Positions 1 to 7,435 are shown, counted from the first letter of the stretch. The stretch is DNA of 9,505 nucleotides from JAWLHU01 sp049325315 (GCA_049325315.1 JBMONB010000089.1:1-9505), one strand, 5' to 3'. Notes: generated by a model from the letters alone, not told the origin. Translations and numbers: made by a program.

Positions 1-559
1 AGGCGGGCAGCCCATCGGGAAAGGCCGCCAGGGCGCGCCGGGCCGACCGGTCGCCGTAGACCGCCGCCATCATGGGCGGGCTCTGGCACCGGGAGAGGAG
101 CGGGTCCAGTTCGGTATAGGGGTTCCAGTCCTCCCAGCCGGTGAAGTCCTCGGCCCTGCAGGAGGCGTAGGCCAGGTCGGCGGCCACCAGGCCCTCGTTG
201 GGCAGCAGCCCATCGGCCACCGCCTGGTCGGTGGCGACGCAGGCGGTCACCGCCAGCCCCTCGGCCAGGGCGAAGTCACGCAGGCGGGTCCAGGCCTCGG
301 GGACCAGCGGGCGGTGGTAGAGCACCCGCCCCGAGCCGTCCGCCAGCACCAGCCCGCCCAGATAGCAGATCGCGGGTCCCGTCAGGCCCAGTTCGTCGTA
401 AATCGGCTTGGTGGAGCGCCAGGAGCGCCCCGTCACCAGCATGACCTCCACCCCGGCAGCTAGCGCATCAGCCACCGCCCGGCGGTTCTCCTCAGGTACC
501 CGGGAGGCCCTGTCCAGCAGGGTCCCGTCCAGATCGATTGCAAGTAATTTGATATTCAT
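1..559 (-). CDS. Cof-type HAD-superfamily phosphatase, 5' part (runs off left edge)
   Basis: A hydrolase that probably removes phosphate from sugar phosphates, nucleotides or a similar small cytosolic substrate; the substrate cannot be told from sequence. Translating the minus strand from the ATG at 559 gives an open frame of 186 codons to the window edge, so the C-terminus is missing. HAD motif I is clear at the N-terminus (AIDLDGTLLD, nucleophile Asp9 and acid/base Asp11) and motif II follows as VTGRS (Thr43). The region after about residue 60 fits the start of a C2-type cap, as in Cof/YidA proteins. Motif III (Lys) and motif IV (GDxxND) would lie in the missing part. It is divergent from the gene at 712. 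An AGGGG stretch lies 2 bases before the ATG, too close for a normal ribosome binding site; see the -10 element at 567-575. Family assignment is firm, substrate unknown. Confidence 0.85.
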   Translation of the reverse strand, partial: MNIKLLAIDLDGTLLDRASRVPEENRRAVADALAAGVEVMLVTGRSWRSTKPIYDELGLTGPAICYLGGLVLADGSGRVLYHRPLVPEAWTRLRDFALAEGLAVTACVATDQAVADGLLPNEGLVAADLAYASCRAEDFTGWEDWNPYTELDPLLSRCQSPPMMAAVYGDRSARRALAAFPDGLPA

Positions 560-566
560 AGCCCCT

Positions 567-575
567 ATTGTACCA
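567..575 (-). promoter_or_regulatory. Extended -10 promoter of the HAD gene, possibly leaderless
   Basis: Read on the minus strand this is TGGTACAAT, matching the extended -10 consensus TGnTATAAT with one mismatch. No good -35 box is visible at the usual distance. The box ends only 7 bases before the ATG at 559, so transcription would be expected to start at or next to the A of the start codon. That suggests a leaderless mRNA, or that another promoter further upstream is the real one. Confidence 0.5.
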
Positions 576-711
576 GAACGGGCGCCCCTGCGGTGCTAGT
601 TTCGTTCGGGACGGCCTCTTGGAATGAACACCAGGCATTTGCAGGGAATTATCGAACTCAAGCGAATCATCACGTCGATTCATCAATGGTTCCGGAACGG
701 AGGGATACCCT

Positions 712-3324
712 TTGAGACGGATCTCTGTCCTGCTCCTCAGCCTGGCCATCATGCTGCCCGCGTTCTCTGCCCCGGCCCGCTCCAGCGCAGCTTCTGCGAC
801 CGGGTTGACGCTTACCTACCACATTCGGGTCACAGAACCCGACCGGCCCGTGGTAGAACTCGATGTAGGTGGCGCTCCCTCCGGGGTAACAACCCTCACC
901 TTCCCAGCCCGGGCGATTGAGTCCGTCCGGAATCTGGCGGAGGCCCTGCCCAGCGTTGAGGTCACCGCAGCAAACGGAGCAAAGCTCTCCTGGCGCTGGG
1001 CCGAGCGCGGCATCGAGGTCAGCAACGGCAGCCACGCGGGCTTCCAGGTGGCCTATACCCTCAACACCCCACCGATTGTCTACAACGGCCAGCGGGCCTC
1101 CATCTTCCGGGAGCGGATCCTCTTCTTCATCGCCGGAGACCTGCTGCTTATGCCCGCTGAAGAACCCGCCTCCATCTCCGTGCGCTTCTCCCTGCCAGCG
1201 GGGCACCGCATGTTCAGCAACCTGCCGGAGAAAGAGGGGGTCTTCACAGCCGAGAAGGGGCTCTGGGGCAATCTGCTCGATGACTTCCCCATGGCCTATT
1301 TCACCGGCGGCATCCCGCTCTTTGTGGCGGAGCGAGAGACCGCATGGGGTGACCGGTACCAGCTGGTGCGTCTGGACCGGGACCCCACCGTCAACTGGCT
1401 CCCCTCCTACGGCAACACCCCCTGGGAGGAGGCGGCCGACTATCTGGCACGGGCTGAGGCGTATGACGCCTATATCCGCCAGCACATCTTCGGCCCCCTG
1501 CCCCGACGCACGGTGATTTACGACGACACGAAGAACCCGCAGGATCCTACGGTGAGCAGCATCCTGACTAACCGTGACTGGTACAGCCACAACCAGTTCT
1601 GGGCGCGCAGCGACGGGGACCTGGCGCACCATCAGATCCATGCCTGGATGGCGCCGCAGGCGTACAGCCGCCTGGCCATTGAACCCTGGAACCCACTGGG
1701 GGCGATGCTGGAGGAGGGGATTCCCACCTACTACGAGCACCTTCTGCCCGCACTGGTCAGGGGGCGTGACTGGGCCCCCGGCAAGCTCTTTGAGTTCTGG
1801 GTGCTGGAGGAGCGGGGGCGCGCCGCCAACATCCAGGCGAACGAATTTCACCGGAGATACAACCAGTCCAGCATGCGCATCTACCTGCTGGACCAGTTCA
1901 TGCGGAAGACCGCCAACAAGGACCTTACCGCCTTCACCCGGGCGCTATGGGCGGAGGCGCAGGGCCGCAGCGCCCCCTCGGTGATCACCGACGAGCAGTT
2001 GCGGTCCATCTTCGCCGGGGTGGTCGGCCCAACGAACAGCGGGGAGATCGACCGGCTCGCCGCGAAGACCGACTTCACCCGGGCCGACTTCGCCGCCCTG
2101 GAACCCGCCTTCCGGCTCTATGTGGACGAACTGGCCCGGCAGTTCTTCTGGAACAACCGGCTGCTGGTCCTGCTCTACCTGGAATCGGCCGCCACCCGCG
2201 GGGGCACTTGGCCGCACTATGCCACCGCCCCCCACATGGTCCGGTTGATCGGCATGGATACCATGCGGGAGTTGAACCAGGCGATTCGAAACCAGGGGAA
2301 GCAGAGCCTGACCCAGGCCGATGTGCTGGCCGCTCTCAGTGCCGTCACCGGCCAGGACCACAGCGGCTTCTTTGCCTTCTGGTCCAGCCTGGGCTATGAG
2401 CTGAGCCCCAGTTCACTCCTGCCGCTCTCGTCGTGGGGAACGAACCCGGTGGAAAACCAGTTTGTCAACATGCACTGGCAGGTGGCCGGCTCCCTGCTGG
2501 TGGAGCACTACCTGAGCGGGGTAAAGCAGCAAGCTGTGGCGGTGCTGGACTCGCCGGCGCCCTCTGATACCCTCGACCTGATCATAACGGTAGGCCCGGG
2601 GCGGTTCGTGTCGGAGGCTGCGGTAAAGGAGGCGATCTCGGGGCCGAACGTCTCCTTCGTGCGGAGCACTCGCAGCCAACAGCCCTCGGTGCGCGGCTAC
2701 TTCCGGGTCAAGACCGATGACCCGGCGCGCCGCCGCTTCCCCTTCACCCTGAACCTGCCCGCTTTCGACAGCCACCCCCGGTTCGGCTTCCTTACCCCGT
2801 CTCGAGAGGAGAAGGAGCTCACCTTTCTCCACGCTTTCGATCCCATCCCGTTTGCGGCCACTGCCAGTGAGACAGGGCTCACCCTGGGGGCTGTCCCCTC
2901 CCTGGAAGGCGCCTACCTCCAGGTGGGCACGGTGCGGGTGCAGCCAGGAACCACCGTGCCCCTGCCCTCCGGGGCAGCAGGCGGGATCCAGGTGGACCTG
3001 TTCGACCGCCACGGCTTCCTGCGGGGCCGCCAGACGGTGACAGTGGCGCCGCCCGCCCAGCCGCCTCAGCCCCCGGCCCCACGCCCGGTCTCCATCGTGC
3101 TGAACGGCCGGCCCCTGAGCTTCGACGTAGAGCCGGTCCGGGTGAACAACCGCCTCCTCGTCCCGCTGCGGGCACTGAGCGAAGCGCCGGGGGCCCAGGT
3201 CTCCTGGGACGAGGGCAGCCTGACCGCCACCCTGACCTACGGTCAGGAGCAGATCCGGATCACCCTGGGACAGGCCGTCCGGTGGGACGATGCCACCCAG
3301 ACGGTGATTCTCACCCGGGACTAG
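712..3324 (+). CDS. Secreted M61-like peptidase homologue with degenerate active site, fused to copper amine oxidase N-domain-like module
   Basis: 870 residues starting at TTG 712, with GGAGGG (699-704) placed 7 bases upstream. Residues 1 to about 27 form a signal peptide (RR, a hydrophobic stretch LLLSLAIMLPAFSA, then a small-residue cleavage region), so the protein is exported. Residues about 30-180 resemble the beta-rich N-terminal domain of M61 peptidases, and about 200-565 the helical gluzincin domain. The motif LAHHQIHAW (His306, His310, Trp312) sits where M61 enzymes have HExxHLW, but the catalytic Glu position is His307. The third zinc ligand region is kept as MLEEGIPTYYEHL (Glu335), 24 residues after His310. 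A GFFAFW segment (552-557) matches the end of the helical domain. No clear PDZ domain is seen. A proline-rich linker (about 780-792) leads to a module at 793-870 (VLNGRPLSFD, NNRLLVPLRALSE, VSWDE) typical of copper amine oxidase N-terminal domains, common in secreted Firmicutes proteins. Fold assignment is from remembered motifs; it may be a non-catalytic binding protein. Confidence 0.8.
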   Translation: MRRISVLLLSLAIMLPAFSAPARSSAASATGLTLTYHIRVTEPDRPVVELDVGGAPSGVTTLTFPARAIESVRNLAEALPSVEVTAANGAKLSWRWAERGIEVSNGSHAGFQVAYTLNTPPIVYNGQRASIFRERILFFIAGDLLLMPAEEPASISVRFSLPAGHRMFSNLPEKEGVFTAEKGLWGNLLDDFPMAYFTGGIPLFVAERETAWGDRYQLVRLDRDPTVNWLPSYGNTPWEEAADYLARAEAYDAYIRQHIFGPLPRRTVIYDDTKNPQDPTVSSILTNRDWYSHNQFWARSDGDLAHHQIHAWMAPQAYSRLAIEPWNPLGAMLEEGIPTYYEHLLPALVRGRDWAPGKLFEFWVLEERGRAANIQANEFHRRYNQSSMRIYLLDQFMRKTANKDLTAFTRALWAEAQGRSAPSVITDEQLRSIFAGVVGPTNSGEIDRLAAKTDFTRADFAALEPAFRLYVDELARQFFWNNRLLVLLYLESAATRGGTWPHYATAPHMVRLIGMDTMRELNQAIRNQGKQSLTQADVLAALSAVTGQDHSGFFAFWSSLGYELSPSSLLPLSSWGTNPVENQFVNMHWQVAGSLLVEHYLSGVKQQAVAVLDSPAPSDTLDLIITVGPGRFVSEAAVKEAISGPNVSFVRSTRSQQPSVRGYFRVKTDDPARRRFPFTLNLPAFDSHPRFGFLTPSREEKELTFLHAFDPIPFAATASETGLTLGAVPSLEGAYLQVGTVRVQPGTTVPLPSGAAGGIQVDLFDRHGFLRGRQTVTVAPPAQPPQPPAPRPVSIVLNGRPLSFDVEPVRVNNRLLVPLRALSEAPGAQVSWDEGSLTATLTYGQEQIRITLGQAVRWDDATQTVILTRD

Positions 3325-3333
3325 CCCCCGTCT

Positions 3334-4380
3334 CTAGCGCAGCACGAAGAGCAGGTAGGTCGCTGCCGCATAGGTGACGGCAATGGCGTAGGCCTCCCAC
3401 CGGAACCGGGCCCCCTCCTTCGCCTCGGCCCCCAGGAGCGGCGACGAGGCCAGGGCGACCACGGCGATGCCCGACATCACCAGGCCCGCCAGGGCGGCGA
3501 TGATCTGGCCCCGCGACGCCACTGAGAGAATCGTGCCGCCCGGCAGGGCGAAGTCAGCCAACACGATGATCACCATGTTGAAGATGTTGGAGCCCAGCAC
3601 ATTGCCCAGGGCCAGGTCGTAGAGCCCCTGGCCGGCGGTGAAGATGGTGACGGTCAGCTCGGGCAGCGAGGTGACCGCCGCCAGGAGCGTGGAGCCCACG
3701 AAGGTCTGCCCCAGACCGGTGATCACGGCGATGCGGTCTGCCGCCACCGAGAGGAACCAGCCCGACACCACCACCACCGCCGCGGCGCCGGCGAACTTGA
3801 GCCATAGGAGCCCTACCCCGCCGGGGGCCGGTTCCGCCGCCGCTGCCACCTGGGGCTCCTCGGCCTCCCGGGGCAGGAGCCTCAGTATGAAGATGTAGGT
3901 GAGCAAGATCACCCAGGCGTCGACCCCCGCCCCCAGAAAGGCGAAGGGCAGCCGGACCACCATGGCCAGGGCGGCCAGCCCCGAGAGCATGATTCCGGCC
4001 GCGGCCACCACGGTATGGGTCTGGCCGACGTTCGCGAGAATCCGGCGGGCCGCGGCGAACTGTGCCAGCACCAGAATCGCCACGTTGAAGATGTTGGAGC
4101 CGAAGACGTTGCCCAGGGCCAGATTCCCCGCACCGCCGAGCCCCGCCGCCACCGAGGCGACAATCTCGGGCAGCGAGGTAGCCCCCGCCAGGAGAATCGA
4201 GCCGACGAAGGCCCGCCCGAGGCCGGTCTGGGTGGCGATATCGTCGCCGTACTGCGAGAGCTTCCGCCCCGCCAGCACCACCGCTGCTGCGCTGAGAACG
4301 AACATGATCCAGGGGTTCAAAGCGATCCACTCCCGTAGCACCATGCTGAAAGGCTTCGGGCTTAGAATCTCTCCGCGCAC
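3334..4380 (-). CDS. Calcium/sodium (cation) antiporter, CaCA family, YrbG-like
   Basis: 348-residue inner-membrane protein that probably exchanges Ca2+ (or another divalent cation) for Na+ or H+. It shows the two inverted alpha repeats that define the CaCA family: alpha-1 around 53-110 (FVGSILLAGATSLPE, then GNVFGSNIFN) and alpha-2 around 222-278 (FVGSTLLAAVTSLPE, then GNVLGSNIFN). Glu72 and Glu241 correspond to the ion-binding acidic residues of NCX_Mj-type exchangers. Both repeats end in GSNIFN, so Asn99 and Asn268 occupy equivalent sites. About ten hydrophobic segments are visible, with a short charged loop near 170-190 (REAEEPQVAAAAEPAP) between the halves. The start is GTG 4380, with a GGGGGTG stretch about 8 bases upstream; an internal ATG at residue 13 lacks a ribosome binding site. 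It converges on the secreted-protein gene with 9 bp between stops and no visible terminator. Transported ion is inferred from family only. Confidence 0.9.
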   Translation of the reverse strand: MRGEILSPKPFSMVLREWIALNPWIMFVLSAAAVVLAGRKLSQYGDDIATQTGLGRAFVGSILLAGATSLPEIVASVAAGLGGAGNLALGNVFGSNIFNVAILVLAQFAAARRILANVGQTHTVVAAAGIMLSGLAALAMVVRLPFAFLGAGVDAWVILLTYIFILRLLPREAEEPQVAAAAEPAPGGVGLLWLKFAGAAAVVVVSGWFLSVAADRIAVITGLGQTFVGSTLLAAVTSLPELTVTIFTAGQGLYDLALGNVLGSNIFNMVIIVLADFALPGGTILSVASRGQIIAALAGLVMSGIAVVALASSPLLGAEAKEGARFRWEAYAIAVTYAAATYLLFVLR

Positions 4381-4497
4381 CCCGGCTTACACCCCCGATC
4401 CAATCCATCGGACAGCGTAGTGCTATCACCTCGCGAAAGTCCATCTGCATAGTTCCTTCCGGTATCCAGCGACCGCCTTTTGACTGATTTTCGTTCT

Positions 4498-4588
4498 CAG
4501 CCGGAGGATTCCGCCCCCGGCTGCCGAAACGCCCCTGGAATTGCGGCAAGGCCGGCAGAAAGCCAGGCCTGGAGCAGCACCAGGAGGT
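4498..4588 (+). promoter_or_regulatory. Hairpin-rich leader upstream of the pduL-like gene
   Basis: Three pairings are visible in the 215-bp gap between the antiporter and the pduL-like gene. CAGCCGG (4498-4504) pairs perfectly with CCGGCTG (4517-4523). CTGCCG (4521-4526) pairs with CGGCAG (4553-4558) and competes with the first stem for 4521-4523. CCTGG (4568-4572) pairs with CCAGG (4580-4584) across a 7-base loop, and its right arm overlaps the ribosome binding site AGGAGGT (4582-4588). A TTGACT at 4480-4485 could be a -35 box but has no convincing -10. It matches no riboswitch class I recognise; a structured leader is only a suggestion. Confidence 0.3.
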
Positions 4589-4595
4589 ATAGACC

Positions 4596-5174
4596 GTGTC
4601 TGAGAAGCGGACCGTTGAGATCAACGTGAGCGCCCGCCACATTCATTTGAGCCAGGCCCATGTAGAGGCGCTGTTCGGCGAAGGCTACCAGCTGACCAAG
4701 CTGAAAGATCTGAAGCAGCCCGGCCAGTACGCCGCCAACGAGCAGGTGGCGGTGACCGGCCCGAAAGGCAGCTTCCCGAAGGTGCGAGTGCTCGGCCCCG
4801 CCCGGGGAGAGACCCAGTTGGAGATCTCCCTCTCCGACGCCCGTGCCCTGGGCGTGCCCGGCGTGATTCGCATGAGCGGAAAGGTTGCGGAAACCCCCGG
4901 CATCATCCTCGAGGGCCCCCGGGGGCGCCTGGAGCTGACGCAGGGCGTCATCGTTGCCGCCCGGCACATCCACCTGACCCCGGCCGATGCCGAGCGGTAC
5001 CGCCTCACCGACGGCCAGGTGGTCCGGGTCAGAACCAGCGGCCTGCGGCCCCTCACCTACGACGATGTCATCTGCCGGGTTCACCCCACCTTCGCCCTGG
5101 AGATGCACGTCGACACCGACGAAGCCAACGCCGCCGGATTGAAGGATGGCGACAGCGGCGAGATCCTCGACTGA
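4596..5174 (+). CDS. pduL: PduL-type phosphate acyltransferase (phosphotransacylase)
   Basis: 192-residue enzyme interconverting an acyl-CoA (propionyl- or acetyl-CoA) and acyl phosphate, linking CoA thioesters to substrate-level ATP formation with an acyl kinase. The two-domain PduL pattern is complete: the first metal motif ARHIHLS (His15, His17), LGPARGETQLEIS with Glu76, the second copy AARHIHLT (His124, His126), then LEMHVDTDEANAA with His171. These His/Glu residues match the two-zinc site known from PduL structures. The protein begins almost directly with the first beta-barrel motif and lacks the N-terminal amphipathic peptide that sends microcompartment PduL into a shell; no shell or diol/ethanolamine genes are nearby, so a cytosolic housekeeping role in acetate or propionate metabolism is likely. 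The GTG start is fixed by AGGAGGT 7 bases upstream. It is a single-gene unit ending in a terminator-like hairpin. Acyl-chain preference cannot be read from the sequence. Confidence 0.92.
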   Translation: MSEKRTVEINVSARHIHLSQAHVEALFGEGYQLTKLKDLKQPGQYAANEQVAVTGPKGSFPKVRVLGPARGETQLEISLSDARALGVPGVIRMSGKVAETPGIILEGPRGRLELTQGVIVAARHIHLTPADAERYRLTDGQVVRVRTSGLRPLTYDDVICRVHPTFALEMHVDTDEANAAGLKDGDSGEILD

Positions 5175-5185
5175 CCCACAGGCTA

Positions 5186-5224
5186 AGCCCCGGGTGCGCC
5201 AACTGGCGTCGCCCGGGGCTCTTT
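5186..5224 (+). terminator. Terminator-like hairpin after pduL
   Basis: AGCCCCGGG (5186-5194) pairs perfectly with CCCGGGGCT (5212-5220). Within the loop CGCC and GGCG can pair around AACT, extending the structure. Only a short T stretch follows (TCTTTG, 5220-5225), so termination may be partial. It lies between convergent pduL and mqnC and could also act as a barrier for mqnC transcripts from the other side. Confidence 0.7.
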
Positions 5225-5237
5225 GCGCGCAAGCGGC

Positions 5238-6386
5238 CTAGAACCGCTTGATCGTGGTGTAGAAGGTGTCCCGCTGCACCGGGACAAAGCCGGCGTTCCG
5301 AATCAGCGCCACCGCCTGAGGCGGGGTGACCATGTGGGTGGTGCCCGCCGCCGAGACCACGTTCTCCTCCATCATGGTGCCGCCGAAGTCGTTGCCGCCG
5401 AAGCGGAGGGCGACCTGCGCCAGCTTCGGCCCCTGGGTCACCCAGGAGCACTGGATATTCTCCACGTTGTCAAGCACCAGCCGGGCCACCGCCATCAGCC
5501 GCAGGTACTCCATGCCCGTGCCCAGGTGGTGCTCCGGGTTCGAGAGCACCTCCAGCCCCAGCTCCGTGTTGTCCGGCTGGAAGTCCCAGTGAATGAAGGC
5601 CCGGTAGCCACCGTACTTGTCGCCGCTCTCCCGAATGCGGATCAGGTGCATCGCCTGCTCCTCGACCGTCTCGATGTGGCCGTACATCATGGTGGCGGAT
5701 GTGTTCATTCCCAGCTGCTGGGCCGCCTCCATCACCTCGAACCACTGGTCGGTCAGCACCTTCCCCTTGCCGATGATCCGGCGCACCCGGTCCACCAGGA
5801 TCTCGCCGCCGCCACCCGGCACCGAGCGGAGCCCCGCCGCCTGCAGCTCCCGCAGGGTGTCGATCACCGAGAGCTTCGAGATCTTGGCCAGGTAGTAGAG
5901 TTCTGCCGGCGAGAAGCCATGGACCACCAGGGGCGGGAACTTCGACTGAATCCGGTCGATCAGCTGCTGGAAGTAGTCGAGCTTCAGCGCCGGGTTAAGG
6001 CCGCCCTGCAGCAGCACCTGGGTGCCGCCCTGGTCGACCAGCTCCTGGCACTTCTGATCGATCACCTCCCACGGCAGCACGTAGCTCTCCTCGTGGCCCA
6101 CGTCTCGCTTGAAGGCGCAGAAGCTGCACTGCGCCACGCAGACATTGCTGTAGTTGATATTCCGGTCGATGATAAACGAGACCTCATCCGTCGGATGCAT
6201 CTGATGGCGGATCGTATCCGCCGCCTGTCCGATCGACAGGATATCGGGATGAACCAGGAGCGCCACGGTCTCCTCCAGCGTCAGCCGGTGCCCCTCCAGC
6301 CGCCGCTGCAGGATCGGCCGAATATCGGTCAGGGTCTTGCTACTCAAGTCCTGTTTCCCCCCAGACATGAAGTGGCGGCACCGCAT
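5238..6386 (-). CDS. mqnC: Cyclic dehypoxanthine futalosine synthase MqnC (radical SAM)
   Basis: Radical S-adenosylmethionine enzyme of the futalosine menaquinone pathway that closes dehypoxanthine futalosine into its cyclic form. The cluster motif is clear as CVAQCSFCAF (CxxxCxxC) near residues 83-92, following the NINYSNVC lead-in typical of this family. Also typical are TQVLLQGGLNP, VHGFSPAE, LRSVPGGGGEIL and MMYGHIET, which point to MqnC rather than the related MqnE. Three starts are possible: ATG 6386 with GGGGAG four bases upstream (used here, 382 residues), ATG 6368 with no ribosome binding site, and TTG 6347 with GGGGGG nine bases upstream. The last would overlap the mqnA stop by only 8 bases (TTGAGTAG) and give 369 residues, close to the usual family length. 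Any choice overlaps mqnA, so translation is probably coupled. Transcribed with mqnA from the promoter near 7407-7435. Confidence 0.95.
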   Translation of the reverse strand: MRCRHFMSGGKQDLSSKTLTDIRPILQRRLEGHRLTLEETVALLVHPDILSIGQAADTIRHQMHPTDEVSFIIDRNINYSNVCVAQCSFCAFKRDVGHEESYVLPWEVIDQKCQELVDQGGTQVLLQGGLNPALKLDYFQQLIDRIQSKFPPLVVHGFSPAELYYLAKISKLSVIDTLRELQAAGLRSVPGGGGEILVDRVRRIIGKGKVLTDQWFEVMEAAQQLGMNTSATMMYGHIETVEEQAMHLIRIRESGDKYGGYRAFIHWDFQPDNTELGLEVLSNPEHHLGTGMEYLRLMAVARLVLDNVENIQCSWVTQGPKLAQVALRFGGNDFGGTMMEENVVSAAGTTHMVTPPQAVALIRNAGFVPVQRDTFYTTIKRF

Positions 6387-7263
6387 CGATCTCCCCGATC
6401 TTGCGGGCCAGTTCGAAGAACCGGATCAGCCCGCTGCGATAGCGAGCGGTGAGGTGGTGCCGAATCTGCCGGAAGTGCTCCTCCACCGCCGCCCGGGGCA
6501 GGTTGCGCCGCTCCAGCGCCACCTCCACCAGCTCATCCATGCGCTCCATGGCGTAGTCCCGGCTGGCCTGAAAGAGCCGCGTCACCAGCCGGACGCCATC
6601 GGGATTCCGCTCGGCAAACTCCCGCCGGATCACCCAGAGGGCGAATACCATGATCTCGCCGGTCAGCCGCTGAAACTCCTCGCCCAGGTCGATTACCCGC
6701 AGGTCCGGGAAGCGGGCCCGCAGGACCGGGTCGTGGGCCGCCAGCAGGGCGGTGTCGCCGATGATCAGGCAGGCCTCCGCCTCCTCCAGCATGGCGACCG
6801 GGTCCGGCGGCGCCGTGAAGTAGCGGGGCTGCACCCCGTACCGCTCGGTGAGGATGATCTTCGTCAGCACCACCGAGGTGGCCGAGTGGCTGGTCAGGGC
6901 GACGGGGCGCCCGTCCAGCTCTTCCAGCGGACGCCGGGAGAAGAGCAGCACCGAGGTGACCCGCCCCTCCGCCGAGATCGAGAGGTCCGGCAGAATCACC
7001 GCGTCGGATGCGTTCCGTGCATATTCCACGGACGAAATCGGCGTAATATCCAGCGCTCCCTGCAAGAAGAGCTGGTTCAGCTGCGACGGCGGCCCCTTCT
7101 TCACCGCCACCGGCAGGTCAATGACCCCCTGCTCGATGCCGTAGTAGACCGGCAGGCAGTTCAGGTAATCGATATAGCCCAGGCGCACTGGCCCCAGCCG
7201 CCACGTGGCGCCCGCCTCGGGGCTCTCGGCCAGCGCTGACCCTGGCCAGCGGTGATCGCGCAT
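6340..7263 (-). CDS. mqnA: Chorismate dehydratase MqnA
   Basis: First enzyme of the futalosine menaquinone route: removes water from chorismate to give 3-[(1-carboxyvinyl)oxy]benzoate. The family signature LGYIDYLNCLPVYYGIE lies near the N-terminus, followed by a periplasmic-binding-like fold with the segments GALDITPISSVEYARN, LTSHSATSVVLTKI and ACLIIGDTALLA. From ATG 7263 the protein is 307 residues, slightly longer than usual because about 22 residues precede the conserved start. That ATG was chosen because GGTGGAG lies 8 bases upstream. ATG 7290 is a second option behind a G-rich stretch that could be hidden in a small hairpin (7299-7304 with 7312-7317); the frame stays open to GTG 7377, where no ribosome binding site is seen. 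First gene of the mqnA-mqnC unit, divergent from the ArsR-type regulator. The other pathway genes (mqnB, mqnD, mqnE) are not in the window. Confidence 0.93.
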   Translation of the reverse strand: MRDHRWPGSALAESPEAGATWRLGPVRLGYIDYLNCLPVYYGIEQGVIDLPVAVKKGPPSQLNQLFLQGALDITPISSVEYARNASDAVILPDLSISAEGRVTSVLLFSRRPLEELDGRPVALTSHSATSVVLTKIILTERYGVQPRYFTAPPDPVAMLEEAEACLIIGDTALLAAHDPVLRARFPDLRVIDLGEEFQRLTGEIMVFALWVIRREFAERNPDGVRLVTRLFQASRDYAMERMDELVEVALERRNLPRAAVEEHFRQIRHHLTARYRSGLIRFFELARKIGEIDAVPPLHVWGETGLE

Positions 7264-7393
7264 GGTGATCACTCCACCCTTTCCGTTCATGGTCCACCCC
7301 CCACTTTCTATGTGGAGAAACACCTCGGTTTTCGTCTCCCCGCAACCCGATTCCTCGCCCAACCGGAAAGATGTCACTTTTCGGCCAGGGCGG

Positions 7394-7423
7394 TTGACAA
7401 ATCAGAATAATATAGACTATACT
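7394..7423 (+). promoter_or_regulatory. Sigma-A-type promoter of the regulator-DinB operon
   Basis: Perfect -35 TTGACA at 7394-7399 and -10 TATACT at 7418-7423, separated by 18 bases. Expected transcription start is near 7430, giving a leader of about 45 bases before GTG 7475. It sits in an AT-rich island within GC-rich surroundings and overlaps the opposing mqnA promoter. Confidence 0.8.
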
Positions 7424-7435
7424 TGAACTAATCAA
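7407..7435 (-). promoter_or_regulatory. Promoter of the mqnA-mqnC unit
   Basis: On the minus strand TTGATT (7435-7430) is followed after 17 bases by TATTAT (7412-7407), a good sigma-A match. Start would be near 7400, leaving a leader of about 135 bases before the mqnA ATG. Both boxes lie inside or next to the opposing promoter, so RNA polymerase could hardly occupy both at once. Confidence 0.6.
7411..7421. promoter_or_regulatory. Small palindrome inside the overlapping promoters
   Basis: TATAG-A-CTATA is a perfect 5-base-arm palindrome covering parts of both -10 regions. It may simply reflect two -10 boxes facing each other, or be a second protein-binding site. Confidence 0.3.

Noticed and set aside
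670..1851. Long open frame (393 codons) on the minus strand inside the secreted-protein gene
   Set aside because: It is antisense to a gene with signal peptide and recognisable domains; its peptide is low in recognisable motifs and fits the long antisense frames common in GC-rich DNA.
3554..4642. 362-codon minus-strand frame overlapping the antiporter, with GGAAGGA before an internal ATG near 4451
   Set aside because: It is an alternate frame of the antiporter rich in Gly/Arg, while the antiporter frame holds both CaCA motifs. The upstream part could be a short leader peptide but nothing else supports it.
4596..5174. Microcompartment locus around pduL
   Set aside because: No shell proteins, aldehyde dehydrogenase or targeting peptide; neighbours are unrelated.
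5223..6452. 409-codon plus-strand frame opposite mqnC
   Set aside because: Antisense to the radical SAM gene; composition is His/Arg/Leu-rich as expected from a reverse-complement shadow.
6337..7239. 300-codon plus-strand frame opposite mqnA
   Set aside because: Antisense shadow of mqnA with no recognisable domain or ribosome binding site.
7264..7377. In-frame upstream extension of mqnA to GTG 7377
   Set aside because: No ribosome binding site there, and MqnA proteins normally begin close to the LGYIDYLN motif; ATG 7263 has a well-spaced GGTGGAG.
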